A stretch of 64,000 nucleotides of DNA, from contig NZ_LKKK01000001.1 of the NCBI RefSeq assembly GCF_001446935.1, positions 248,001-312,000 on the forward strand, written 5' to 3'. Position 1 is the stretch's first letter; each line of letters starts with the position of its first letter. This DNA comes from Pseudomonas sp. TTU2014-080ASC (GTDB lineage Bacteria > Pseudomonadota > Gammaproteobacteria > Pseudomonadales > Pseudomonadaceae). Positions 53,252 through 62,510 of this stretch are shown here, piece by piece. A model generated the notes under the pieces. That model saw only the letters and a program-made list of their open reading frames with translations, did not search any database and was not told where the DNA came from. A program made the position numbers and the translations under genes.

Positions 53252-54418
53252 ATGTCAGTTGCAAGAATCCTTTCCATTCCCCTGTTCGCACTAGCAATGG
53301 GGGGCTTCGTTGTCGGTAGCAGCGAATTCATCATCATGGGCTTACTGCCCGAGCTGGCAGCGGATCTAAATGTTTCCCTGGCAGACGCGGGCCTTCTGGT
53401 CACTGCCTATGCCCTGGGCGTAGTAATTGGCGCGCCCCTGCTCGGCCCACTGCTGGACCGCATCGCCCGGCGTAAAGCGGTGATCCTGCTGATGCTGGCC
53501 TACACCATCGGCAACCTCGCCTGCGCCCTGGCCCCGGATTACAAATGGTTGGTTGCGGCGCGCCTGCTGACCGCCATCAGCCACGCTGGTTTCTTTGGCT
53601 GTGCAACCCTGTTGGCCCGTGATCTGGCACCACCGCACCGGCGTGCTTCGGCCATGGCGCTGGTTATCACTGGTCTGACTATCGCCAACGTGCTTGGCGT
53701 GCCGCTGGGTGCCTGGCTGGGACAAAGCACCAACTGGCGCGTAACCTTCTTTGTGGTTGCCGGGATCGGTCTGCTGGCCTTTATTGCGCAGTACATGTGG
53801 CTACCTGCAACGCCAAAACCGACACGCAGCGAGGGCGGCAGCTGGCAAGGCATCATGCAGCGTCCGGTGCTGCATGCACTGCTGGTGTGCTGCCTGTCTT
53901 CGGTGGCGCTGTTTGCTGTATTTACCTACATCAGCCCGTTGCTGCGGGAAGTCAGTGGCTTCAGTGCGGAGAAAACCAACTGGGCACTGCTGCTAGTCGG
54001 CATTGGCCTGACCTTGGGCAATCTGCTGGGTGGCCGCCTGGCGGATAAGGGTATCCGTCATCCGGTGCCGCTGGCGCAAGCTGGCAGCATCATTGCGCTG
54101 CTTGGTTTATTCCTGTTCCCTGACAGCAGCCTGATGGTGCTGGCCAGCCTGCTGCTGTGGGGCATGGCCAGCTTCGCCATTTCCGCGCCGTTGCAGGTGA
54201 TTCTGGTGGAACAGGCTGGCGAATCGGCAGGCCTCGCAGCCACCCTCAGCCATGCAGCGTTCAATATGGGTAATGCTGCCGGTGCTTGGTTTGGCGGGTT
54301 GTGGCTGAGCACCCAGCTGGGGCTGCCGCACTTGCCGGTCTTTGGCATTCTGCTGTTGGCCCTGACCATCGCAGTAGCCTGGACGTTGCCGCGGCTGCAT
54401 GCAGCGCAAGGTAAATAG
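53252..54418 (+). CDS. MFS transporter, DHA1/arabinose-efflux-like
   Basis: 388 residues from the ATG at 53252; an ATG at 53219 would add eleven residues, and neither has a strong ribosome site. About 12 membrane spans, TM1 IPLFALAMGGFVVGSSEFIIMGLLPE and the loop LLDRIARRKAV typical of AraJ/YdhP-type exporters. Monocistronic and convergent with exbD across a strong terminator. Substrate unknown; cysteine-pathway metabolites are possible from context only. Confidence 0.86.
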   Translation: MSVARILSIPLFALAMGGFVVGSSEFIIMGLLPELAADLNVSLADAGLLVTAYALGVVIGAPLLGPLLDRIARRKAVILLMLAYTIGNLACALAPDYKWLVAARLLTAISHAGFFGCATLLARDLAPPHRRASAMALVITGLTIANVLGVPLGAWLGQSTNWRVTFFVVAGIGLLAFIAQYMWLPATPKPTRSEGGSWQGIMQRPVLHALLVCCLSSVALFAVFTYISPLLREVSGFSAEKTNWALLLVGIGLTLGNLLGGRLADKGIRHPVPLAQAGSIIALLGLFLFPDSSLMVLASLLLWGMASFAISAPLQVILVEQAGESAGLAATLSHAAFNMGNAAGAWFGGLWLSTQLGLPHLPVFGILLLALTIAVAWTLPRLHAAQGK

Positions 54419-54431
54419 ATCTACTTAAAAA

Positions 54432-54468
54432 TAAGGCCGCTCTCCCCCTGCTAAAGAGAGCGGCCTTA
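54432..54468. terminator. Bidirectional terminator between the MFS gene and exbD
   Basis: TAAGGCCGCTCTC (54432-54444) pairs with GAGAGCGGCCTTA (54456-54468), a 13-bp GC-rich stem flanked by A-rich and T-rich sequence, serving both convergent units. Confidence 0.9.
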
Positions 54469-54475
54469 AAACCAC

Positions 54476-54877
54476 TCAACGTGCAGTAATGACTGCCAGC
54501 TTCGTGATACCTGCCCGCTCGATGGATGCCATGGCTTTGGCGACAACGCCGTAGCCGACTTGGTCATCCGCCTGCAGCTGTACCTTAATCTCCGCATCGC
54601 TCGCTTTGGCGTTAATCAGGCTGCTTTCCAGCTGCTCGGGCTGAATTTGATCTTTATTGATGAAGAACTGGCCTTCACTGTCGATGCTGACCACCAGCGG
54701 GTCTTTCTGATCGGCCGGAGCAACAGCCTCAGTTTTCGGCAGATTGATCGGAATCGAGTTGGTCAAAAGCGGCGCGGTGACGATAAACACCACCAGTAGC
54801 ACCAGCATCACATCCACCAGCGGCGTGACGTTGATTTCACTCAGCACTTCATCGCTGTCTTGAGTTGAGAAGGCCAT
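54476..54877 (-). CDS. exbD: ExbD-type TonB energy-coupling protein
   Basis: 133 residues with one N-terminal membrane span (VDVMLVLLVVFIVTAPLL), whose Asp is the proton-path residue of the ExbD/TolR family, and a periplasmic domain ending AITKLAVITAR. Starts two bases after exbB. Works with ExbB and TonB to power outer-membrane receptors, probably the one at 58719. Confidence 0.9.
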   Translation of the reverse strand: MAFSTQDSDEVLSEINVTPLVDVMLVLLVVFIVTAPLLTNSIPINLPKTEAVAPADQKDPLVVSIDSEGQFFINKDQIQPEQLESSLINAKASDAEIKVQLQADDQVGYGVVAKAMASIERAGITKLAVITAR

Positions 54878-54878
54878 A

Positions 54879-55604
54879 TCAGGACGCCTCCTGCACTTTC
54901 AGACCGGCTTGCGCAGCAGCACGTTTGCTGCCGGGATGCACGATCACCTTGAAGGCACTCTTCTGTGCCAGGCTGTAGAAGTCATGGGCGAAGTCATCCA
55001 GATCAGCCGCAGTCAGTTTCAGGCGACGCAGAAAGTAGTTGTAAACCAGCACGGCCGGTACCGCGACAGCGATCCCCACACCGGTGGCTACCAGTGCAGC
55101 ACCAATCGGCCCTGCGACGGTTTCTAGGCTGGCATTACCGGCTGCACTGATGCCCTTAAGCGCCTCCATGATTCCCCATACGGTGCCAAACAGGCCGATA
55201 AAGGGCGACGTAGAGCCGATCGAAGCCAACACCGCCAAGCCGGACTCCAGTGAACGACGCTCACGCTGAATCTGCTGACGCAGGGCACGCTCAAGGCGAT
55301 CCTGATGGTTGATGGCCTGGCTCAGATCACCGGGCTGACTGGCGTCTGGCACCTGAATCGCAGAGAAGCCTGCCTGCGCCACATGGGCCACCGCGCCGGA
55401 CGGGTTATGGCCCAACTCAGCGGCAGAGTCCAAGCTGGTCGCGCCCCAGAATTGCTTCTGGAACTTGCGGTCCTGATGACGCTGTCGAGTGAACTGAATG
55501 CCCTTGATCAAGGCCAGCCCCCACGTCACAACAGAAAAACCAATCAGCAACCAGATAACGGCGTGTTCGACCGATTGCAGTGGGGAATCAACTAGCAGGT
55601 TCAT
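54879..55604 (-). CDS. exbB: ExbB-type TonB energy-coupling protein
   Basis: 241 residues with three membrane spans of the MotA/TolQ/ExbB family: an N-terminal span (VIWLLIGFSVVTWGLALIKG) and the conserved FIGLFGTVWGIMEALKGI and GPIGAALVATGVGIAVAVPAVLVYNYF. Proton-channel partner of ExbD. It lies between tonB and exbD in a three-gene set. Confidence 0.92.
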   Translation of the reverse strand: MNLLVDSPLQSVEHAVIWLLIGFSVVTWGLALIKGIQFTRQRHQDRKFQKQFWGATSLDSAAELGHNPSGAVAHVAQAGFSAIQVPDASQPGDLSQAINHQDRLERALRQQIQRERRSLESGLAVLASIGSTSPFIGLFGTVWGIMEALKGISAAGNASLETVAGPIGAALVATGVGIAVAVPAVLVYNYFLRRLKLTAADLDDFAHDFYSLAQKSAFKVIVHPGSKRAAAQAGLKVQEAS

Positions 55605-55692
55605 GGGTTACTCCTTAACAAAGTGTTGGCCGCAGCCGTTATCACATTCCACGCCTGAGTCCTCTCAGGCTTTCTGTTCATGAGCTGGCGTC

Positions 55693-56478
55693 TCAATCCA
55701 GACGAAAATCCAGCGGTACCGTTACCCAGCCATCAATCGCCTGATCACCGCGTTTGGCCGGCACAAAACTCCAACGCTTCACCGCCCGTAGCGCTGCTTC
55801 ATCCAACGCATCACGACCGCTACTTTTTTGAACCTGAATCTCACCCGGCTTGCCGTTAGCCAACACATGCACCCGCAACAACACCGTGCCTTCCCAACCG
55901 CGTCGCTGCGCCAGGCCCGGATACTCCGGTGCCGGGTTATTCAGGTATCCGGCATTGGCTGAAGGGGGTGTTTCCTTCACCGGAGCTGGTGCAGGTGGTG
56001 CTGGCGGTGCAGGTGGTGTTTCAGCCTTGGGCTCCGGTTGCGGCGGCTCAGGCTTGGGTTGCGGTTTGGGCACAGGTTTAGGCTGCGGCTTGGGTGGCTC
56101 AGGCTTTTTCACTGCCAGTTCATCAACCACCGGTGGAGGTGGCGGTGGTGGCTCTACAACCGGCGCGACAGGCTCCGGCGGTGGCGGCGCACTGGCAAAC
56201 TCGATGGTCATGGGAGGAATCTGCGCTGGCACTTCCGGCAGCACGGGCTCTTCACGTTGACTGAGCCAGAACAACACCGCGCCATGCAGCGTCAGCGCCA
56301 ACACGCCAAGCAAAATGCCCTCACGACGACTCAGCAGTTTGTTGCGCTGACGCACACCGATGCGTTGCAGCCCCAGTGCCTGACGCAGCGGAACCCCAAG
56401 ATCAAGCACCTCTGCCGGGCTACGCGCTTGCCGCCAGAATGCATCATTGATCTGTTCCGCTTTAACTAAGGGCCCCAT
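55693..56478 (-). CDS. tonB: TonB protein with an N-terminal cytoplasmic extension
   Basis: 261 residues. About 55 residues precede the membrane anchor (ILLGVLALTLHGAVLFWLSQ), a long cytoplasmic extension also known from some Pseudomonas TonB proteins. A Pro/Lys/Glu-rich spacer (residues about 85-175) spans the periplasm, and the C-terminal domain (EYPGLAQRRGWEGTVLLRVHV, KRWSFVPAKRG) contacts receptor TonB boxes. It is first of tonB-exbB-exbD and lies next to sulfate-ester genes, suggesting a dedicated energy supply. Confidence 0.9.
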   Translation of the reverse strand: MGPLVKAEQINDAFWRQARSPAEVLDLGVPLRQALGLQRIGVRQRNKLLSRREGILLGVLALTLHGAVLFWLSQREEPVLPEVPAQIPPMTIEFASAPPPPEPVAPVVEPPPPPPPVVDELAVKKPEPPKPQPKPVPKPQPKPEPPQPEPKAETPPAPPAPPAPAPVKETPPSANAGYLNNPAPEYPGLAQRRGWEGTVLLRVHVLANGKPGEIQVQKSSGRDALDEAALRAVKRWSFVPAKRGDQAIDGWVTVPLDFRLD

Positions 56479-56786
56479 CGGCTAACTCCTGAACATCTCA
56501 ATCATCGTCCCTACTCCCCGCAAAGCAGCGAGCTAGTGGTCTTCGTTGAGGTAGATGATTAGCCCAGGGGCTTAGCCCATAAAGTAATTTTTAATAAGAT
56601 ATTAATTACTTTAAGAAATATAAGATTTTAACTATTTGATTATTAAGGGCTTTTTTAAACCATGCATTTAGGGCATTAAAAAAATGCCTCTATAGCATTG
56701 AGACGGGGTTTGTGAAGGCCTTGGAGACCGGCTTCACACCACCTAAGCCATTGCTTCATGCGAAAAACCACGGACATTCCCCCAAC
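56479..56786. other. AT-rich region upstream of tonB with a 10-bp inverted repeat
   Basis: No gene in about 300 bases. TAAAGTAATT (56580-56589) and AATTACTTTA (56604-56613) form a perfect dyad with 14 bases between, about 100 bases upstream of tonB. It does not read as a standard Fur box. It is probably the tonB operon promoter or operator. Confidence 0.5.
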
Positions 56787-56822
56787 AAAAAAGGCGGAAG
56801 CACCGAAGCACTTACGCCTTTT
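56787..56822 (-). terminator. Rho-independent terminator after the TauD-family gene
   Basis: AAAAGGCG and CGCCTTTT arms (56789-56796 with 56815-56822), with a T run on the minus strand past the stem. It ends the receptor-atsK-dioxygenase operon. Confidence 0.8.
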
Positions 56823-56841
56823 GATCCAGCCAATTGATGGG

Positions 56842-57735
56842 TTAAAACGGCCGGCTTCCTGCGAGGCTGATGCGTTTCATCCGCCTGCGCTGAGTCGCCG
56901 GAAAGGCATTACGGCCATGCAGTGTGGCCTGGTTATCCCAGTAAACGATGTCGCCTTCTTCCCATTTGTGGGTGTAGATAAAGCGTGGATTTTGCAGGTG
57001 CTCGCGCAGGCGGGCGATCAGCGCCTTACCCTGCTCCGGGTCGTAACCGGGGATTTCCACTTCCGTGTGCACGCTTAAAAACAGCAGGTGCTTGCCGCTG
57101 TCGGGATGGGTACGCACCAGCGGGTGCTCAGTGCCCTGAATCGGCTCGATATCGGGTGTGCGGTAGGTTACAAAGCCACCGCTGTAGCCGTTTTTCAAGC
57201 GAACAAAGGGGTTGTAGTTGATCAGGCGCAGGTCATCGATGGTCCGTTTGGTTTCATCATCCAGCGCGCTGTAGGCCAGCGCCAGGTTGGTGAAGAAGGT
57301 TTCACCGCCCTCTTCTGGCACTTCCAGTGCGTATAACAACGAACCCGCTGACGGCGTCGGCGTCCACTGGTGATCGCTGTGGGACGGAATGGCGAAGTTG
57401 CCCAGCTCGCCGTCGCCAGTATTGGCGACTTTTACGATTTCAGGTGCCCGCCCTTCATCGTTGGAGGACAGCACGGCAAAGTCAGGGTGTGGCTGGAATA
57501 CCGAGCCAAACCAAGAGGTAAAACGCAGAAACTGAGCATCGTCGAGCTGCTGTTTTTTAAAGATCAGAATGTGGTGTTCATTCAACGCCTGCTTCAAGCT
57601 GAGAATCTGCTCTGGAGTCAGGTCTTGGCGACCATCCAGGCCATGAATTTCGGCACCCAGTGGCGCAGCTAAGGGCTGAATGCGCAAGCTTGATACAGAT
57701 TGTTGCGGATGCAATGCGGTAACGGCTGAAGTCAT
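56842..57735 (-). CDS. TauD-family Fe(II)/2-oxoglutarate dioxygenase
   Basis: 297 residues from the ATG at 57735 (GGAGG upstream). The TauD fold is shown by LGAEIHGLDGRQDLT, the iron motif His119-x-Asp121 (SHSDHQW), a distal His in TLHGRNAF and RRRMKRISL for 2-oxoglutarate. It is clearly different from TauD at 8964 and AtsK at 57798, so it has its own substrate. Last of three genes read leftward from the TonB receptor; it likely oxidises a sulfonate, sulfate ester or related compound taken up by that receptor. Confidence 0.85.
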   Translation of the reverse strand: MTSAVTALHPQQSVSSLRIQPLAAPLGAEIHGLDGRQDLTPEQILSLKQALNEHHILIFKKQQLDDAQFLRFTSWFGSVFQPHPDFAVLSSNDEGRAPEIVKVANTGDGELGNFAIPSHSDHQWTPTPSAGSLLYALEVPEEGGETFFTNLALAYSALDDETKRTIDDLRLINYNPFVRLKNGYSGGFVTYRTPDIEPIQGTEHPLVRTHPDSGKHLLFLSVHTEVEIPGYDPEQGKALIARLREHLQNPRFIYTHKWEEGDIVYWDNQATLHGRNAFPATQRRRMKRISLAGSRPF

Positions 57736-57797
57736 GCTCAGAACCTCCGGGATTCTGTCTGAGTGCCCGCTGAGCAAAACTCAGCAGGCATGTCTGC

Positions 57798-58694
57798 TTA
57801 TTGCTTTTTAGTGGTTCGGCTGTGCTTGCCATCAATACTGACCGGCACTTCTCCGCTCAGGGTGACGCGACGCACGATGCGCTCCTGAGTGCCGTAGTCA
57901 TCCACTGCGTAGTGCTGTGTGGCGCGGTTATCCCAGATCGCCACATCACCTGCCCGCCAGCGCCAACGCACGATGTTTTCCGGACGGATCACATAGCTCT
58001 GCAGGATGTTGAACAGACCTTGCGACTCAGCCGGGCTAAAACCTTTGATGCGTTTTACAAAGTGCCCCAGCAACAGGCTGCGCTGGCCACTGATCGGGTG
58101 TACACGCACCAGCGGGTGCTCGGTTTCATAGACGGTGGAGGCAAACACTTTGCGATACGCCTCAAGCACCGCAGGATCTGTATTGCGCTTGCCGTGGGCG
58201 TAGTCGTACTCGTTGCTGTGCACGGCCCAGAGCTTGTCTGCCAGCTCACGCAGTTCATCGGGCAAATCGCTGTAGGCCGTTTCGGTATTAGCCCAGAGTG
58301 TGTCTCCACCAGCGGCTGGGGCCACCACCGAACGCAAGATGGAGGCTTTCGGGTAGGCATCCACAAAGGTCACATCGGTATGCCAGGAGTTGGCGCGCTG
58401 TCCGTTGGCACCGTCGAGTTCCAGCAAGTATTTCGTGCCTTCACGTACCGGTACGGTCGGGTGTGAAATCGGCTGGCCGAGCAAGCTGGCAAATGCCTCC
58501 TGGCTTTGATCATCAAGTTGCTGATCACGGAAGAAGATGACTTTGTGCTCGACCAACGCTGCCTGAATGGCCTCAACAACATCCGCCGGCAAGTCGGCTG
58601 ATAGCTGCACGCCACGGATTTCAGCACCGATGCGCCCGGCAACCGGGTGGATTTCAAGTTGAGCATGAGTCAATTTTTGCGCGAGATTGGTCAT
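57798..58694 (-). CDS. atsK: Alkylsulfatase AtsK, Fe(II)/2-oxoglutarate dioxygenase
   Basis: 298 residues, closely resembling AtsK of P. putida in EIHPVAGRIGAEIRGVQLS, HKVIFFRDQQLDDQSQEAF, GQRANSWHTDVTFVDAYPK and RIVRRVTLSGEVPV. AtsK hydroxylates medium-chain alkyl sulfates so they fall apart to an aldehyde and sulfate. Iron ligands His105, Asp107 and His261; Arg272/Arg276 for 2-oxoglutarate. It is 24 bases after the TonB receptor gene, so receptor and enzyme are one operon. Confidence 0.92.
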   Translation of the reverse strand: MTNLAQKLTHAQLEIHPVAGRIGAEIRGVQLSADLPADVVEAIQAALVEHKVIFFRDQQLDDQSQEAFASLLGQPISHPTVPVREGTKYLLELDGANGQRANSWHTDVTFVDAYPKASILRSVVAPAAGGDTLWANTETAYSDLPDELRELADKLWAVHSNEYDYAHGKRNTDPAVLEAYRKVFASTVYETEHPLVRVHPISGQRSLLLGHFVKRIKGFSPAESQGLFNILQSYVIRPENIVRWRWRAGDVAIWDNRATQHYAVDDYGTQERIVRRVTLSGEVPVSIDGKHSRTTKKQ

Positions 58695-58718
58695 GATGTA
58701 ATTCCTCGGTTGATGCAG

Positions 58719-61145
58719 TTAGAAGTCGTAACGCAGGGAGATGCCTGCCGTCCTGGGCTGGCCTACAGATGCGGAGTACATACCGTTGGTTGAGGCGAAT
58801 ACGCCCAGGTAGTAATCCTTGTCAGTGACATTGCGGACCCAGACAGAAGCGTCGAACTGCCCGTCGCCAAGATCACCACGCACGCCGGTGGAAAGGTTGA
58901 GCAAGCCGTAACCGTCGATCTTCGAAAGGTCGGAGTTGTCCAGCGTGCCCTCCGCCTCCGAGCGGTAGGAGTAGCCAGCAGTCACATAGGGTTGCAGGCC
59001 GTTATCCAGGTTCCAGCTGTACTCACCGCTGAGGTTGCCGATCCAGCGCGATGCCCCGACTACAGGTTCTCCCGTCAGGTCGCAGGTGGCATTGGGATTC
59101 ACAGTGGAAACCTCGCTCGGGCACGGCGCGTTCTTGAACGATTGGTAGGTCACATCGTTGAAAGAACCGTTAGCAGTCAGCGTCAGGCCGCGGATCGGGC
59201 GCGCTGTGGCCTCAAACTCCACACCACGTGAACGCACACTGCCGGCGTTGGCCAACACCGAAACCGGCAGCAGCGAACTGTCGTTCAGCGTCAAGGTTGT
59301 CGCCTGGTAGCCAGTGATGCCAGTCCAGAACAAGTTGGCGTTGAACAGCAAACGCTGATCGAACCAACTGCTTTTGAAGCCCAACTCCGCGTCGTTGGCC
59401 CGCTCAGGTCCGACCAGTAATGAGTCAGCACCAAGCACCGGAGCACTGGCCACGGCCAAGTTGACCCCGCCGGATTTCTCGCCATGAGACAACGAGGCGT
59501 AACCCAACAAATCCGGGGTGAAGCGATAGCTCAGGCTGAGCAACCCGGAAGGAGCGGCGTTGTGAAGGGTCAGGTCACCGGAATCATAGGCACCGGTCTG
59601 GTTATTCCGAATTATCTGCCCTACACCGGTCACATCAGCGCCACCTTGAGGCGCGAAACGTTTGACCCGTGCCTGCTTCTCCTCGTACGTCCCACGCACG
59701 CCGGCGGTGAAGTCCAGACGATCCGTCAGATGCCAGGTCCCCTGAGCAAACAAGGCATAACTGTCAGTCTTTACTTTGCCGTTGGTTTTGCTGCTGATGT
59801 TGTTCAGTGCATTGAAGCTATTAACGCCTGCGGGTAGCAGATAGCGATCGGCATCTGGCCCCATCTCTACAAAGTTCTTGTTGCCCAGGTTTTGCTTGAA
59901 GTAATAAGCCCCAAGGACGTAATCGAACTTGCCGCCGGTGGGCGAAGCCAGTCGAAACTCCTGAGAAAACTGCCTGTCATGCACTGCAAAACCAGTGTTG
60001 CGAATGGCCGATATATCCAGCGAGTCGTCGTTAGCAGGCGTGAAGTTCCAGAAGCGATAGCCGCTGATAGAGGTGAAGTTGTAGCCACCCTCCAGCTTCC
60101 AGTTGGCCTCGACCGAAGTCCCCCCCTGATGCACGCTGACATGCTGGCGACTGTCGAGATTTACCTTCTTATCGTCCGGGTTACGGTGCGGTGAAGCTCC
60201 GACCAGCGCGGCACGGTCCCAGTAAAGTTGGGGGGCGCCATAGACCACCATGGTGCCGTTGGTGGAGTCCTCTGTGTTGTAGTCGGCGATCCAACGCAGG
60301 CTGAAATCATCACTGGGTTCAAACAGCAATTGGCCACGCACACCCTCGCGCTCACCGCCATTGAGTTTGTGGCCGTTGTAGGTGTTTTTGATGTAACCGT
60401 CTGAACGGCTGCGATAAGCGGAAAGACGCCCGGCCAGAGTATCGGTCAGGCCGCCGGAAACAGTGCCCTTGGTCTGGAAATAACCATCCTCACCGCCTGA
60501 AACCTCAAAGCTGCGCTCCGGGGTAAAGGTCGGCTTGCGGGTGCTGATATTGAGCACACCCGCTGTAGTGTTCTTACCGAACAATGTGCCTTGCGGACCG
60601 CGCAACAGCTCCAGCTGCTCAATGTCCAGCAGATCAAACACCGCCATGCCCGGACGACCAAGATAAACGTTATCCAGGTAAATCCCGGCGCTGCCTTCAA
60701 GACCATCACTGGCCGGGTTATTGCCGATCCCGCGCACGGCAACGCTGGACTGACGGGCATGGATGTACGCCACGTTTACGCTGGGCAGCACCTGCTGCAG
60801 ATCCTGCACGCGATACACTTTCTGCGATTCGAGGGTGGCACCACTGAGCGTAGTGATTGGCGTCGGTACGTCCTGAACATCCTCCGCGCGACGACGTGCC
60901 GTCACGGTGACTTTGCCCAGCGCCACATCATCAGCCGAGGCCTTACGGGCTTTGACAGAGTTCGGGTTAACGTCCGCACTGACAGCCTCAGATACATCGG
61001 CAGGTGCACCGATGTTCTCTGCCAGCACCGCACCGGGAGCAGACAGCAGCAAGGCCATGCACAGCGCGGAATCCGATGCAGGTACGCGCAACCGGCTAAT
61101 CGACCGGGACAATGGAGCAACAGCGAATCTTCGGATCAGACGCAT
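58719..61145 (-). CDS. TonB-dependent outer-membrane receptor, probably for sulfate esters
   Basis: 808 residues from the ATG at 61145 (AAAGGAA upstream). The signal region is long and ends near PGAVLA. The plug domain follows (VTVTARRRAEDVQDVPTPI, VAVRGIGNNPASDG, LRGPQGTLFGKNTTAGVLNI), then a 22-strand-type barrel ending with aromatic ISLRYDF. No STN signalling domain. Its operon with atsK and a TauD-family enzyme, beside tonB-exbBD, indicates uptake of bulky organosulfur compounds rather than iron; this is inferred. Confidence 0.9.
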   Translation of the reverse strand: MRLIRRFAVAPLSRSISRLRVPASDSALCMALLLSAPGAVLAENIGAPADVSEAVSADVNPNSVKARKASADDVALGKVTVTARRRAEDVQDVPTPITTLSGATLESQKVYRVQDLQQVLPSVNVAYIHARQSSVAVRGIGNNPASDGLEGSAGIYLDNVYLGRPGMAVFDLLDIEQLELLRGPQGTLFGKNTTAGVLNISTRKPTFTPERSFEVSGGEDGYFQTKGTVSGGLTDTLAGRLSAYRSRSDGYIKNTYNGHKLNGGEREGVRGQLLFEPSDDFSLRWIADYNTEDSTNGTMVVYGAPQLYWDRAALVGASPHRNPDDKKVNLDSRQHVSVHQGGTSVEANWKLEGGYNFTSISGYRFWNFTPANDDSLDISAIRNTGFAVHDRQFSQEFRLASPTGGKFDYVLGAYYFKQNLGNKNFVEMGPDADRYLLPAGVNSFNALNNISSKTNGKVKTDSYALFAQGTWHLTDRLDFTAGVRGTYEEKQARVKRFAPQGGADVTGVGQIIRNNQTGAYDSGDLTLHNAAPSGLLSLSYRFTPDLLGYASLSHGEKSGGVNLAVASAPVLGADSLLVGPERANDAELGFKSSWFDQRLLFNANLFWTGITGYQATTLTLNDSSLLPVSVLANAGSVRSRGVEFEATARPIRGLTLTANGSFNDVTYQSFKNAPCPSEVSTVNPNATCDLTGEPVVGASRWIGNLSGEYSWNLDNGLQPYVTAGYSYRSEAEGTLDNSDLSKIDGYGLLNLSTGVRGDLGDGQFDASVWVRNVTDKDYYLGVFASTNGMYSASVGQPRTAGISLRYDF

Positions 61146-61196
61146 CGGCAATTCCTTTCTTATCGACTCCCGCAGGCAAAAGCGGGCAGCAGTTGG

Positions 61197-61426
61197 CCGC
61201 ACCACCGGAAGGTGATGTCTCTCAAATTCAGCGTTAAGTGGGGTATCCGGTAATCAGCGAAGGGCTGATTCAACTCGCATCCAAATGCACATCATTGCTG
61301 TGCATGTGGTGCTGGTTATCGGCGGTAGAGAGGTAGTTAGTTCGGTCATGGTATGGCCCTGTCAGCAGCGCAATATGCTTATCTCTTTTTGATCTACATA
61401 TCTAATAAAACATAAGTTGACGGAAT
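61197..61426. promoter_or_regulatory. Divergent control region between the TonB receptor and the LysR gene
   Basis: CCGCACCACCGGA (61197-61209) is a one-mismatch copy of the tau 13-mer. A 21-bp dyad ATGCACA-N7-TGTGCAT spans 61285-61305 and suits a LysR-type dimer. On the minus strand ATTCCG (61426-61421) heads an AT-rich stretch resembling the CysB-like motif. The 358-base gap holds no gene. Confidence 0.5.
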
Positions 61427-61503
61427 AAGAGCCTGCATTTAAAACCAGCACCTGAGCTGCCGCAAATGCCTTCGCCCTATATTTTCAATGCAAGGAATGC
61501 ATC

Positions 61504-62427
61504 ATGGATTTACGTCAACTTCGCTACTTTCTGGCCCTGAATGAGCACCGCAGTTTTGTTCGCGCAGCAGACGCCATGGGTATCACCCAGCCTGCATTCA
61601 GCCGCTCTATCCAAGGCCTTGAGCATGAATTCGGCTGCCAGTTGGTGGACCGTGGCAGTAAAGATTTACACCCAACCCCCGAGGGCCGTGTCGTACTGCA
61701 ACATGCGCTGGCTCTGGTGCGTGGTGCGAGCAACCTGACCAACGAAATCAACCAGATGACCAAACTCGACGCAGGCGAGTTGCAGTTTGGTTGTGGTCCG
61801 GCGCTGTCAGAGAAGCTGGTACCGGACGCGCTGCTTCACTTCATGCAGCGCTATCCGCACATCCATACACGTCTCAGAGTCGACAATTGGGAGAGCCTGA
61901 GCCGAAGCCTGGGCCGGGATGAGATCGAGTTTTTTATCGCCGACGTTCGCCAGTTCGAGTCCGACCCCAGCTTGCAAATCCGCTTGCTGCGACCGCGCAG
62001 CGGCCTGTTCTTCTGCCGCCCCGGCCATCCACTGCTGGAGAAAGAGAGCCAGTCCACCAACGATCTGTTCGACTACCCGCTGGCCGCCGCACGCCTACCC
62101 GCAGGCATACATAAAGTACTGGCGAATCTCAGCGGCAAGACCCAGCTAGATCAGCATATTGAATGCGAGCACTTGCCTCTGCTGCTGAAGCTGGTGCGCA
62201 GCAGCAACACCATCGCCATGAGCACACAGGAAGCCATGAACGATTACCTGCACGAAGGAGAATTCGTGCAATTACACCTGCGCAATCTGCCTGCTGATCT
62301 GGACAGCCTGAAGGCCCACTGCGGCATTGTCAGCCGCGCTGGTTATCGGTTGTCGCCTGCAGCTAACGCGATGATTGAATTGCTGGTGAAGTTGGATCAG
62401 GAGGCAGATCAGAGTAAGGCTGCTTAG
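61504..62427 (+). CDS. LysR-family regulator of the sulfate-ester locus
   Basis: 307 residues with HTH LALNEHRSFVRAADAMGITQPAFSRSIQGLE and a LysR substrate-binding domain. It lies divergent from the TonB receptor-atsK operon and convergent with the AtsR-like binding protein, the position expected of an SftR-like regulator, which in P. putida controls alkyl-sulfate use. The regulator-target link is inferred from position. Confidence 0.86.
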   Translation: MDLRQLRYFLALNEHRSFVRAADAMGITQPAFSRSIQGLEHEFGCQLVDRGSKDLHPTPEGRVVLQHALALVRGASNLTNEINQMTKLDAGELQFGCGPALSEKLVPDALLHFMQRYPHIHTRLRVDNWESLSRSLGRDEIEFFIADVRQFESDPSLQIRLLRPRSGLFFCRPGHPLLEKESQSTNDLFDYPLAAARLPAGIHKVLANLSGKTQLDQHIECEHLPLLLKLVRSSNTIAMSTQEAMNDYLHEGEFVQLHLRNLPADLDSLKAHCGIVSRAGYRLSPAANAMIELLVKLDQEADQSKAA

Positions 62428-62466
62428 GCCTGCGCCCAAAAACCTGGACACGCTAACCAAACAAAC

Positions 62467-62494
62467 AAAAACGGAGGCAATCACCTCCGTTTTT
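62467..62494. terminator. Bidirectional terminator between the LysR gene and the AtsR-like gene
   Basis: AAAAACGGAGG (62467-62477) pairs with CCTCCGTTTTT (62484-62494), with A and T runs usable in both directions. Confidence 0.9.
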
Positions 62495-62510
62495 CAGTAG
62501 CGTCTAATCT

